Assembly: GCA_022824495.1 (NCBI GenBank)
Contig: JAJDZU010000011.1
Location: 144,708-208,707 of the forward strand
Length of the DNA: 64,000 nt
DNA from: Chloroflexota bacterium
GTDB taxonomy: Bacteria > Chloroflexota > UBA11872
Reading direction: 5' to 3'
Below, piece by piece: positions 16,399-24,765 of the stretch (its first letter is position 1; each line of letters starts with the position of its first letter). The notes beneath the pieces were generated by a model. That model worked only from the letters and a program-made list of their open reading frames with translations, did not search any database and was not told where the DNA came from. A program made the translations under genes and the position numbers.

Positions 16399-17412
16399 GT
16401 GCGGCTGGCAATCATCGGCGCGCAGCACGGGCACGTACTGGGGATCACGCGGCAGCTCATCGCCGAGGACGGCATGGAGCTGGTGGCGGTGGCGGAGGCG
16501 GAAGCACCAGTGCGGGAGGAGACGGCGGCGGCCTTTGGGGTGCCGGGTATCGAGGACTACCGGGAGTTGCTGGACGGCTCGATAGACGCGGCGGCGCTGG
16601 CGCCGATCAACAACGAGAAGGGCGATGTGGCGGTGGCCTGCCTGGAGGCGGGCGTGAGCGTGCTGCTGGACAAGCCGGCCGTGACGACGCTGGACGACCT
16701 GGACCGGCTGGAGGCGGCGGCGCAGGGCGAGGCGGCGCTGAGTTGTGCGCTGACGCTGCGGTTCAGCGGCCCGTACCTGGCGGCCAAGCGGGCCATCGAG
16801 GCCGGCGAGATCGGGCAGGTGGTGTCGTCGATGGCGCAGCGGCCGCACAAGTGCGGGCCGGCGGGGCGGCCGGACTGGTTCTTCGACCGGGAGCTGAACG
16901 GCGGGGCGTTGCTGGATCTGTGCATTCACGACGTGGACGCGGTGCGCTGGCTGCACGGCTGCGAGCCGACGGGTGTGGCGGCGCAGCACGGGGCGACGCG
17001 GTTTGCGGAGTATCCGACGTTCGCCGATCACGCCGAGGTGTGGCTGCGGCTCGAGGACGGCGGATCGGCATTCCTGCGGGCCTCGTGGCTGACGCCGGAC
17101 TGCGCGCCGTATCACGGGGACTGCCGGATGTTGATCGAGGGAACGGACGGGTCGATCGAAATCCGGACCACGGCCGAGGATTCCTGCACCATCGACAAGG
17201 GCGGCAGGCAGCGGACGTTGACGGACTTCGAGGGCCCCTCGCTGGATACCCCCACGGCTGACGCGCCGAACGCGCTGGCGCGGGACTTCGTCGCGGCCGC
17301 GCGGGGTGAGACGGACCTCGCGATTACGGCTGACGACGTGATTGCGTCGCACCGATGGACTCTGCTGGCGCGGGACGCGGCGGATAGCGGGACGCTGGTT
17401 ACGGGACAGTAG
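16399..17412 (+). CDS. Gfo/Idh/MocA family oxidoreductase
   Basis: A 337-residue second member of this family in the cluster. The nucleotide-binding region is LAIIGAQHGHVLGITRQL, the glycines being partly replaced (GAQHGH for GxGxxG). The family EKP lysine motif appears as LDKPAV (about 93-98). LDLCIHDVDAVRWL gives the His-Asp pair of the catalytic domain. GTG start. The altered dinucleotide loop resembles that of the minus-strand paralogue at 29052-29924 (GADSTHT), and both have DKP for EKP, so these two may form a subfamily distinct from the gene at 11691. Confidence 0.8.
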   Translation: MRLAIIGAQHGHVLGITRQLIAEDGMELVAVAEAEAPVREETAAAFGVPGIEDYRELLDGSIDAAALAPINNEKGDVAVACLEAGVSVLLDKPAVTTLDDLDRLEAAAQGEAALSCALTLRFSGPYLAAKRAIEAGEIGQVVSSMAQRPHKCGPAGRPDWFFDRELNGGALLDLCIHDVDAVRWLHGCEPTGVAAQHGATRFAEYPTFADHAEVWLRLEDGGSAFLRASWLTPDCAPYHGDCRMLIEGTDGSIEIRTTAEDSCTIDKGGRQRTLTDFEGPSLDTPTADAPNALARDFVAAARGETDLAITADDVIASHRWTLLARDAADSGTLVTGQ

Positions 17413-17471
17413 GTCCGGCGGCTATGGTTCGATCAGTCTGACGCGGCTGGTAGATCACAAGGGAGCGTGCG

Positions 17472-18377
17472 ATGGCCTGGGAGTTTGAGCAGTTGGACGG
17501 TCCGTACGGGAATGTCACCGAGGGCCCAGCCTGGGACGGGGAGGCGCTGCTGTTCACGAGCATCCAGCAGAGCCGGATCATGCGCTACGACCCCAACTCG
17601 GGCGAGTCGACGGTGTACCGCGAGGGCACCAACTATTGCAACGGGCTCATGTTCGACCCCAGCGGCGTACTGTACGGCTGCGAGGGCGGCGCGCGGCGGG
17701 TGGTTCGGTACAACGATGATGGGACGGCGACTTCGCTGACGGACGGGTTTGACGGCCAGCGGCTGAACATTCCGAACGACCTGGCGATCGATAACGTGGG
17801 GCGGATCTGGTTCACCGACCCGTATTACGAAGGGGCGGCGGGCCCGTGGACGGAAGATCGCGGGAACAAGGATTTGGACCACGATTCGGTGTACCGGCTG
17901 GATCCGCAGGATGACGGGTCGTGGGCGATCAGCCGGGTGACATTCGATACGACGCGTCCGAACGGGTTGCTGTTTTCGTTGGATCACTCGGTGCTGTTCG
18001 TGGCGCAGAGCGGGCGGCGTGAGGACGAGCACCGGCAGTTGCGGTCGTACCCGGTCAATGACGACGGCTCGCTGGGCGAGATGACGGTGCTGCACGACTT
18101 TGGCGCGCACCGCGGCATTGACGGAATGGTCCTGGACACCAACGGGTATATCGTGGCGACGGCGGGCTGGGATCAGGGCGGGCCCGGGTCGTCGATCTAC
18201 GTGTTCGCGCCGGACGGCGAGGTGATCGAGCGGCACGACGTGCCGGTGGCGAATCCGACCAACTGCACGTTTGGCGGGGACGACCTGTCCACCCTGTACG
18301 TGACCAGCATCGGCGGGTACTTACTGCGGGTGGAGACGGAGCGGCAGGGGCGGTTGCACTATCCGCCGGTGGGGTAG
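17472..18377 (+). CDS. SMP-30/gluconolactonase-like beta-propeller protein
   Basis: A 301-residue six-bladed propeller of the SMP-30/Gluconolactonase/LRE family, which uses one divalent metal to open sugar lactones. The metal ligands expected in the family are visible: EGPAWDG near residue 18, NDLAID near residue 103, RPNGL near residue 161, and GIDGMVLD near residue 218. No signal peptide is seen, so it is probably cytoplasmic. A lactonase fits the cluster: a Gfo/Idh/MocA dehydrogenase can make a lactone that this enzyme would hydrolyse. ATG start at 17472, with a weak ribosome site. Confidence 0.85.
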   Translation: MAWEFEQLDGPYGNVTEGPAWDGEALLFTSIQQSRIMRYDPNSGESTVYREGTNYCNGLMFDPSGVLYGCEGGARRVVRYNDDGTATSLTDGFDGQRLNIPNDLAIDNVGRIWFTDPYYEGAAGPWTEDRGNKDLDHDSVYRLDPQDDGSWAISRVTFDTTRPNGLLFSLDHSVLFVAQSGRREDEHRQLRSYPVNDDGSLGEMTVLHDFGAHRGIDGMVLDTNGYIVATAGWDQGGPGSSIYVFAPDGEVIERHDVPVANPTNCTFGGDDLSTLYVTSIGGYLLRVETERQGRLHYPPVG

Positions 18378-18410
18378 GGGCCGATCGTCGGCGATGGCCG
18401 AAGTGCCGGG

Positions 18411-19019
18411 GTGATTTCGCGGCGCGTTGTGCTGGCGGCTGTGGCAGGCGCGCTTGCCCTTGCCGCGTGCGAGCAGGGGAACCCGCCGACGACCGCGCCG
18501 CTTCCGACAGCCACGCCAGCTTCGACGCCCACGCCTGAGCCGACGCCGACGGCGGCGCCGATAGCTACCGCGGAGGCGACGCCAGGTCCGGCGTTGCCAC
18601 CGCTGCCGGGCACCGGGACGGACGGACAGCCGATACAGACACAGGCGTATGCGCTGGCGGACTATGCGGCGGAGGTCGCCAGCGATGGGGGCCGAACGCG
18701 GCGCGGGCAGGGTTCGGAGAGTTCGATCGTGTCGCTGCCGGGGGACGAAAGCTTTTACGTGACGTTTAGCGTCACGCTGAATTTCGGCATCGTTCAGGTT
18801 GTGTGGAGTTCGGTTGGCGATGACTCCGGGGCCACTACGCCGGCAGCCGGCCAGCGGGCGCCCGGTGGGTCCGAGTCAGTCGCCAGCGGCACCGCGCAAA
18901 TCGCCATGGACGAAGGCGCGGTGTCGATCGGTCCAGTCAAAACGGCGATTGCGCTGCAGATCCTGTCCAGCGACGGCGGGACGCGGTGGGCCTTGCGGTT
19001 TGCCCGCATCGAACGTTGA
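18411..19019 (+). CDS. Secreted lipoprotein of unknown function
   Basis: A 202-residue protein with a lipoprotein signal: a VISRRVV start, a hydrophobic core and the lipobox LAAC at about residues 17-20. A Thr/Pro-rich spacer of about 40 residues (TPTPEPTPTAAP type) follows, as in wall-spanning or surface-displayed proteins. The remainder is a mixed beta domain without recognisable motifs. The same Pro-Thr spacer style occurs in the LysM protein at 37012. GTG start. It follows the metabolic cluster but need not belong to it. Confidence 0.65.
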   Translation: MISRRVVLAAVAGALALAACEQGNPPTTAPLPTATPASTPTPEPTPTAAPIATAEATPGPALPPLPGTGTDGQPIQTQAYALADYAAEVASDGGRTRRGQGSESSIVSLPGDESFYVTFSVTLNFGIVQVVWSSVGDDSGATTPAAGQRAPGGSESVASGTAQIAMDEGAVSIGPVKTAIALQILSSDGGTRWALRFARIER

Positions 19020-19095
19020 GCCTTAGCTCGTAGGAATGACGTCAGCTTCCAATCCGGGCGCCTTCAGATTTGCTGCGATAGGCCAAGTGGGCAGG

Positions 19096-20355
19096 TCACG
19101 TCTGGACGCCTGGTTTGCGGCCGCTCCGGGGATGCGCGCTTTGGTGCGGCGTCCGGCGTCGCGGGCGTAGTTTTCCGACCAGTGCGCCCGCGAGTTTGAA
19201 GGGGACAGGCTCGAAGCGGCGCTTCAGGGGCGCCTGCTTCACGCGGATGGTTGGGAGATCGGTCATCCGCTGGAGGTTTCGCGCGGCGGCGCGACCGACG
19301 TAGGCGGTGAGGCGAACGGGGTCAACAGCCGTGGGGACGAAGCGTCCGAGCCTCTGTCGTCGCAGAAGGCTGTGTCCACCGACCAGCCAGCGCTTGAGCC
19401 AGAGCATCCAGAGCGTGATTGACATGCCGACGAGCGTGAGGGCCCAGACGATGTGGTAGCCCCACTGGTACTCGGTGCCGGGCATGTTCTGGAAGTTCAT
19501 GCCAAAGATGCCGGCGATCAGTCCCAGTGGCATGAAAATGGTGGCGATGATCGACAGCACCTTCATGATTTCGTTTTGTCGATTGGAGATGGCGGAGAGA
19601 TAGGTGGCGAGGGCGGTGTCGGCGCGCTCGCGGATCCCATCGTTGGTGGACTGGACGCGAACGAGGTCTTCGAATAGATCGCGAAAGTAGAGGTCGGCGC
19701 CATCGCCGATGAGCTCAAACTCTCGCCGGCCAAGGCGGCTGAGCACGTCGCGCTGCGGGATCAGGGCTCGATTCAGCGCCAGGCTGGAGCGCTTAAGGGC
19801 CAGCAGAGTGGCCAGGGCCGACTCGTCGGGACTGACCAGGATCTGTTCCTCTATTTCATCGGCGCGCTCGCTCATGCGCTCGAGCGTGGGGAGAATCGCC
19901 TGGATGAGGGCGTCGAAGTGGGCGTGAACGAAGAAGGCGGCGCCCTTCATCAAGGGGCGGCCGTCAATCTCGACCAGGCTTTGAATCGCCTCGACGCTGG
20001 GCATTGCCGTGCCGTGGATGGTAACGACGTAGTTGCGGCCGATAAACATGCTCAAACTGGCCATCTGGAGTACTTGACTATCGAGCGTATAGTCGATGCT
20101 GCGAGCATTGACGAAAACGTAGCTTCCAAAGTCCTCGACACGCGCCGCCGTGTTCTGTGCGTCCAAGCTGATGTCGACGACCAGGGGATGAAAGTCGAAG
20201 ACCTCGAGCAGTAGCGACTGAACGGTTTCGTCGGGATTGTCAATGTCAATCCAGAGGACGCCAGTGCTTGACTTAATGCACGAGGTAATATCATCGATAT
20301 CAAGTTCGCTCCGGAGTTCGTTCTTGAAATCAAGATAGTAGGACGTGAATGGCAT
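19096..20355 (-). CDS. corA: CorA-family divalent cation transporter with long tail
   Basis: A 419-residue CorA channel. It has a large N-terminal cytoplasmic domain rich in charged helices, TM1 (about 266-284) ending in the signature Gly-Met-Asn at 285-287 (IFGMNFQNMPG), and TM2 (about 302-321). Pentamers of such proteins pass Mg2+ (or Co2+/Ni2+) into the cell. CorA proteins normally stop a few residues after TM2; here about 98 further residues follow, rich in Arg, Lys and Pro, ending RRRTPHQSAHPRSGRK. This basic cytoplasmic tail is unusual. The start is an ATG at 20355. The gene is alone on its strand between a lipoprotein and an MFS gene. Confidence 0.85.
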   Translation of the reverse strand: MPFTSYYLDFKNELRSELDIDDITSCIKSSTGVLWIDIDNPDETVQSLLLEVFDFHPLVVDISLDAQNTAARVEDFGSYVFVNARSIDYTLDSQVLQMASLSMFIGRNYVVTIHGTAMPSVEAIQSLVEIDGRPLMKGAAFFVHAHFDALIQAILPTLERMSERADEIEEQILVSPDESALATLLALKRSSLALNRALIPQRDVLSRLGRREFELIGDGADLYFRDLFEDLVRVQSTNDGIRERADTALATYLSAISNRQNEIMKVLSIIATIFMPLGLIAGIFGMNFQNMPGTEYQWGYHIVWALTLVGMSITLWMLWLKRWLVGGHSLLRRQRLGRFVPTAVDPVRLTAYVGRAAARNLQRMTDLPTIRVKQAPLKRRFEPVPFKLAGALVGKLRPRRRTPHQSAHPRSGRKPGVQT

Positions 20356-20569
20356 ATTAGAGCGTCAAAAGATTCGGCAAAACACAGGGATTGTTAGTTG
20401 AATCCGATGCATGCTCAAGAGTGTGCCCGCCAAGCTGTGGGGCCAGGATGACATTGATTTATGACGCTACCATACCCGAGACGATGCGCGGTGTGCGTAG
20501 CTTCTTCAGCTGCCTAGCGCTGACCGTGGCGGCGGCGAGCCCAGGCGTCGCATGCGGCCGTTCGTGCGG

Positions 20570-22645
20570 CTACTCGTCGTGGGCGGTCTCGAGCATGGCA
20601 TCCAGCGCCGAGTTCCTGACGCGGGTTCTTGCGTCCTCCGACAGCTCGCTCGACGCCTCCACGGCAACCTCGGCGGCATAGGTGACGGCATCCTGCTCTG
20701 AGAGGCCCAGTTGGGGGGCGGCGGCGCGCGTCGCTTCGATGGCGTCGGTGGTGACGGCATCCATCGACAGGCCGGCGTCGCTACCGCTGCGGATGGCCCC
20801 TTGAATCGCACCGCGCAGAATCGTGCGGGGATCGTCGACGGCCTCGGCCGTCGCGTCCAGGAGGCCAGCCATCGACTCCTGGACCAGGCGCCGGGCGTTG
20901 AGTCCGGACTCCGCGGCTACCTGGACGGCGCCTTGCACGGCTCCAAACGCCAGCGCGGCGCCTTGCTGCCGAAGGTTGTCGCTTTCTTGAGCGGCGCGAG
21001 CAACAGTCTGGTTCACCCGCGACTGCACTTGCCTTGCTGTCGCCCCACTTCGTGCGGCGGTTGTGGCGACGGATTGGATCGACGCGGCCAACTGGTAGGC
21101 CGTGACGCCCGCGGCTACGTCCAGCCCCGCGACGGCCGGCACGTAGCGCCGTCGCCCGAGTGGCAGGCTGCCGACCAGGTTCATCCCGGGGACGGAGTTC
21201 AAGACGCGCAGGTTTTCGCGGGTCTGTGCGGACAGTTCGCTCATGACGGCCTCGCGGTTCGACTCGCCGTCTTCCCGGACACGTCCCAGCACGCTGAGGG
21301 TGACCAAGCCGAAGAGGAAGGCCAGGGCGAACAGGAAGTCGTAGCCGGTCAGGAAGACCGCAGGGAACTCAACGGTTCGGGCGGGATCGACCCACTCGAT
21401 GGAGATTTCGAAGCGGCGGACGCTGAAGAAGTCGACGAAGATGCCGCCGAGGATCGGGCCGATACCCGCGCCGAGGCTGGCGGCAAGCGATGCGCCCGTG
21501 AGATATGAGGTGGATTGCGCCTGGGGCGCCATCTTCATTCGAATCGTGGTGGAGGCGAGGTTGATGCCCGCGCTGGCGATGCCGATCAGGAAGTGAAGCA
21601 CGACGAGCAATGGCACGGTGAGCGTGTGCTGCTCGGGCGTAGTTGTGAAAGTCCACCCGAGGATTACGAGGAGATAGAGCGACGAACTGATAGAAAGAAC
21701 GACCTTGCTGCCAAATCGATCGACGTAGCCGCCCCAAACGTTGACGAAGAGCACACTGGTGGCTTGGCTGAGCACAGCGAGTCCGACGACGGCCGACAGT
21801 GGCATCTCGAGCTTGGTGAGCATGTACACGGAGAAAAAAGGGACGGCCAGTTGCGAGGCGAGGCTCCAAACCATGAGAAAGCTCATGAGCTGCCGATAGT
21901 TGGCGTCCCGTAGCGGCGCCGCGAGCATCTGCAAGATGGTCGGCCGCTGTCCTTCCGGCGCCACCATGCGCGGCTCGGGCATGCGGGCCATGAATCCAAC
22001 GGCCCCGAACCCGAGCAGAATGCTTCCGAACAACATGGCGTAGGAGTAGCCGTAGATCTGCTCCGGCTCGGGCACGCGGCCGGCCCACCAATCGATGTAG
22101 AAGGCGCCAACCAGCCCGGCCACGGCGGCGGCGATCGTGGCGATGCGCATGCGCTGCGAGAAGAAACTGCCCATGACGTCCTGCGGGACGATGTCACGGA
22201 TCCAGCCGATCCAACTGGGATTGAGAAACGCCTGCGCGACGCCGCGAAGCGCCACGAATACGAGCAACAGGGTCACGGCGCCGGCATTTGGTACTTCAAG
22301 GACGAAGGGGATCAGAGCAACCGGAATCCAAGCCGCGTACGCGATGAAGTAACTCATGACCGCGAATGGCTTGCGCATGCGCAGTCGTTCGATGAGAACC
22401 ACGGCGACCAGTTGAACCGGCTGCAGAATCGGGGGCAGGGCCGTGATGATGCCGATGTGGACGTTCGAGGCGCCCAGCAACAGGGCAAAGGCGGCCAAGA
22501 GCCCGCCGGATACCAGGCCGTCCGCGCCCGACGCGGCGATGGCCTGGAATTTCATGGCGTGCAGGCCCGCCCGCCGCTGTTCGTCTGTCAGCGCGTCCCG
22601 CGGAGTGAATACCGCTGCCAGCGCGCCTGCTACGCGAGTTGTCAA
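20570..22645 (-). CDS. MFS transporter with ~230-residue C-terminal extension
   Basis: A 691-residue protein. Residues 1 to about 455 form a twelve-segment major facilitator domain, with DALTDEQRRAGL at the N-terminus and the central loop near FMARMPEPRMVAPEGQ. Beyond the last membrane segment there is a long Ala/Gln/Arg-rich region to residue 691 that looks helical (for example LAASIQSVATTAARSGATARQVQ) and contains repeated small amphipathic blocks. No domain name came to mind for the tail; it could be a cytoplasmic assembly or coiled region. Substrate unknown. Minus strand, followed by a 214-base gap before corA. Confidence 0.75.
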   Translation of the reverse strand: MTTRVAGALAAVFTPRDALTDEQRRAGLHAMKFQAIAASGADGLVSGGLLAAFALLLGASNVHIGIITALPPILQPVQLVAVVLIERLRMRKPFAVMSYFIAYAAWIPVALIPFVLEVPNAGAVTLLLVFVALRGVAQAFLNPSWIGWIRDIVPQDVMGSFFSQRMRIATIAAAVAGLVGAFYIDWWAGRVPEPEQIYGYSYAMLFGSILLGFGAVGFMARMPEPRMVAPEGQRPTILQMLAAPLRDANYRQLMSFLMVWSLASQLAVPFFSVYMLTKLEMPLSAVVGLAVLSQATSVLFVNVWGGYVDRFGSKVVLSISSSLYLLVILGWTFTTTPEQHTLTVPLLVVLHFLIGIASAGINLASTTIRMKMAPQAQSTSYLTGASLAASLGAGIGPILGGIFVDFFSVRRFEISIEWVDPARTVEFPAVFLTGYDFLFALAFLFGLVTLSVLGRVREDGESNREAVMSELSAQTRENLRVLNSVPGMNLVGSLPLGRRRYVPAVAGLDVAAGVTAYQLAASIQSVATTAARSGATARQVQSRVNQTVARAAQESDNLRQQGAALAFGAVQGAVQVAAESGLNARRLVQESMAGLLDATAEAVDDPRTILRGAIQGAIRSGSDAGLSMDAVTTDAIEATRAAAPQLGLSEQDAVTYAAEVAVEASSELSEDARTRVRNSALDAMLETAHDE

Positions 22646-22817
22646 CTCATAGAACCGGCAAAGGTGCCTTGCTTCACCCTATCACCCGCCTGTCTCGCGC
22701 CGACGCCGGATCCGGCGCGTCTGCCGGGCGGTGATGCTGCTTGACGGCGACAATCTGAAGCGCCGGCGATTTATGCGAACACCAGATCTGCATCCGGCTT
22801 CTCGAACGGTTTCGGCT

Positions 22818-23795
22818 TCACGGCGCCAGGAACATCCACGCCATGTAGCTCACGAACACGACGAGCAGCAGGACGCCATCGCGCCGCTGCACCCTGTCCT
22901 TGTTCCTGGTACACAAGGCGAGCAGGAGAAGCGTGAGGCCGGTCGCGATCAGGAGGGCAATCTGGCTGCGCGGGGAAACGTCGATCGGTGAAATTGCAGC
23001 CGCGGTGCCCAGGACGACGAGCACATTGAATATGTTGGATCCGACGACGTTGCCGACGGCGAGATCCGTCTCGCCCTTTCGAACGGCGAGGAGGGCCGTT
23101 GTCAGTTCCGGCATCGTGGTGCCAATAGCGACGATGGTCAGGCCGACGGCAGCCGGCGTCATTCCCAGGGCGGTCGCCATCGTGACGGCACTGTCCACCA
23201 GCAAGTTGCCGCCCACGGCAAGGCCGGCAAACCCGACGATGGCCGTACCAATAGGAATGGCCAGCGATCGCACCCGCATCTGCCAGCCGAATTCGGCGGC
23301 GGCCTGGACGACCTGGTCGTCCTTGCGGCGACGCATCGCGCGCACGGTGTAGTACAGGAAAACGCCGAAGAGCAGCAGGAGCAGGAAGCCGTCGCCGCGC
23401 GTGAGGCGGTCGGGGCCGCTCCCAAACAACGCATCGAAGGAAAGCACCACGGTCGCGAGCATTGCGAGCCCGGCCATGGGAATCTCGCGGGTCACGACGA
23501 TCGAGTTGACCGTGAGCGGCATGATCAATGCGGTTGCGCCGATGATGAACGCGATGTTGACGATGTTGGCGCCAACTACGTTGCCGAACGAGACGCCCTC
23601 GGCCCCCCTCAGCGCTCCGGTCACCGCGACAATGAGCTCAGGCGCGCTGGTGCCGAACGCCACCACGGTGAGCCCGACCACCACGGTCGGCACGCCGGCG
23701 CTGCGCGCCAGGGCTCCCGCGCCGCGCACCAAAGCCTCCCCGCCCCCGATCAGGAGCAGCAAGCCCAATAGGAACACAAGCACGTTCAGAAGCAT
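22818..23795 (-). CDS. Calcium/sodium antiporter (CaCA family, YrbG-like)
   Basis: A 325-residue membrane protein with the two inverted alpha-repeats of cation/Ca2+ exchangers. Repeat 1 has AFGTSAPEL (about 47-55) and GNVVGANIVN (about 75-84). Repeat 2 has AIGTTMPEL (about 222-230) and GNVVGSNIFN (about 248-257). The glutamates in the two PEL motifs bind the transported ion. The loop between the halves contains a short basic stretch (MRRRKDD). It would export Ca2+ in exchange for Na+ or H+ at the cytoplasmic membrane. Minus strand, ATG at 23795. Confidence 0.9.
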   Translation of the reverse strand: MLLNVLVFLLGLLLLIGGGEALVRGAGALARSAGVPTVVVGLTVVAFGTSAPELIVAVTGALRGAEGVSFGNVVGANIVNIAFIIGATALIMPLTVNSIVVTREIPMAGLAMLATVVLSFDALFGSGPDRLTRGDGFLLLLLFGVFLYYTVRAMRRRKDDQVVQAAAEFGWQMRVRSLAIPIGTAIVGFAGLAVGGNLLVDSAVTMATALGMTPAAVGLTIVAIGTTMPELTTALLAVRKGETDLAVGNVVGSNIFNVLVVLGTAAAISPIDVSPRSQIALLIATGLTLLLLALCTRNKDRVQRRDGVLLLVVFVSYMAWMFLAP

Positions 23796-23850
23796 GTCGG
23801 GGGTCGATCAACGATGGGTAGGGCGAATTGCAACCATTCTGTCAGACCAT

Positions 23851-23876
23851 CCAACAGCCCGTTAATCGGCTGTTGG
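23851..23876. terminator. Possible hairpin terminator after the creatininase operon
   Basis: CCAACAGCC (23851-23859) and GGCTGTTGG (23868-23876) form a perfect 9-bp stem over an 8-base loop in the gap between two minus-strand genes. There is no clear T-run, so it may be a weak terminator or a protein-binding palindrome. Confidence 0.4.
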
Positions 23877-23943
23877 GCACTTCTCGCCGAGGCTTTCGGG
23901 AGTCGGCTAAATCAGCGCGACCGGCCAGGCCCAGGCGCCGGTC

Positions 23944-24765
23944 TCAGGACTTTCGGGTAACGTGTACCTGGCCGTGGGGAGGGCCATTCCAGCGGGGGGA
24001 GTCGCGGAGGTGGTCGAGGATTTCGGCGAGTTCGTCGATGGAGGATTCGATGAGGCTTTCGCCGACTTCGCGGGTGCCCTTGCGGGCGTCGCCGAGGGCG
24101 CCGGAGGGGGTATGGGCGTTGATGGCGTTGGGCCACTCGAGTTCGAGCTCGGTGAGCGGCTCAATCATGGCCTTGAAGGCTCTGTCGAGGGTGCCGAGGG
24201 CCAGGGTTTCCTCGCGGATGAGGTCGGGGGCCAGGTAGTAGCTGTGGGAGCTTTCCATCTCGCAGGCGTGGCCGCCGGGGATCTCGCCGGCGACGGCCTT
24301 GAGCTTGGAATCGTCGCCCAGGGTGTAGTGGCCGACGCAGCCGAGGAAGTCGATGTCCAGGCGGAAGCCGATGTCCTGGACGGCGACGGACATGAGCGCC
24401 TGGTTGCCGCCGTGGCCGTTGACGATCAGGAAGCGGCGGAAGCCGTGGTGGCGCATGGAGACGATGATGTCTTCCAGCAGGTCCAGGAAGGTCTCCGGAC
24501 GCAGGGTCATGGTGCCGGGGAAGTTCATGTGGTGGTCGGAGATACCCCAGGGGATGGCGGGTAGGGCCAGCAGGCGCGGGGCCAGGCGTTCGGCGGCGCG
24601 TTCGCAGTAGGCGTTGGCGATGACATGGTCCTGGCCCAGGCCCAGGTTGGGGCCGTGCTGTTCGGTGGAGCCGATGGGGATGAGCACGAGTTCGACCGTC
24701 TCGGCAGCCTTCGCCACCTCGGGCCAGGACATCTTGTGCAGGGCGTAGGTGGCCGGTTCGCTCAT
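23944..24765 (-). CDS. Creatininase family hydrolase (second of tandem pair)
   Basis: A 273-residue member of the creatininase/MftE/formamide-hydrolase family, metal-dependent amidohydrolases with two active-site metals. The ligands are in place: STEQHGPN (about 33-40, Glu and His), the Asp in GQDHV (about 44-48), NGHGGN (about 116-121), and HACEMES (about 166-172). The fold ends with a variable C-terminal helix pair. It overlaps the upstream paralogue's stop by ATGA, so the two are translated together, perhaps as a hetero-oligomer. The real substrate is unknown; creatininine itself is only one possibility in the family. Confidence 0.85.
   Translation of the reverse strand: MSEPATYALHKMSWPEVAKAAETVELVLIPIGSTEQHGPNLGLGQDHVIANAYCERAAERLAPRLLALPAIPWGISDHHMNFPGTMTLRPETFLDLLEDIIVSMRHHGFRRFLIVNGHGGNQALMSVAVQDIGFRLDIDFLGCVGHYTLGDDSKLKAVAGEIPGGHACEMESSHSYYLAPDLIREETLALGTLDRAFKAMIEPLTELELEWPNAINAHTPSGALGDARKGTREVGESLIESSIDELAEILDHLRDSPRWNGPPHGQVHVTRKS

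Noticed and set aside
11691..18377. myo-Inositol catabolic (iol) operon
   Set aside because: Gfo/Idh/MocA proteins are present, but IolC/D/E/B-type kinase, hydrolase, dehydratase and isomerase are not; calling it iol would be unsupported.
22704..22717. Perfect 14-base palindrome CGCCGGATCCGGCG
   Set aside because: Palindromes of this composition are expected by chance in GC-rich DNA; no T-run and no clear position relative to a promoter.
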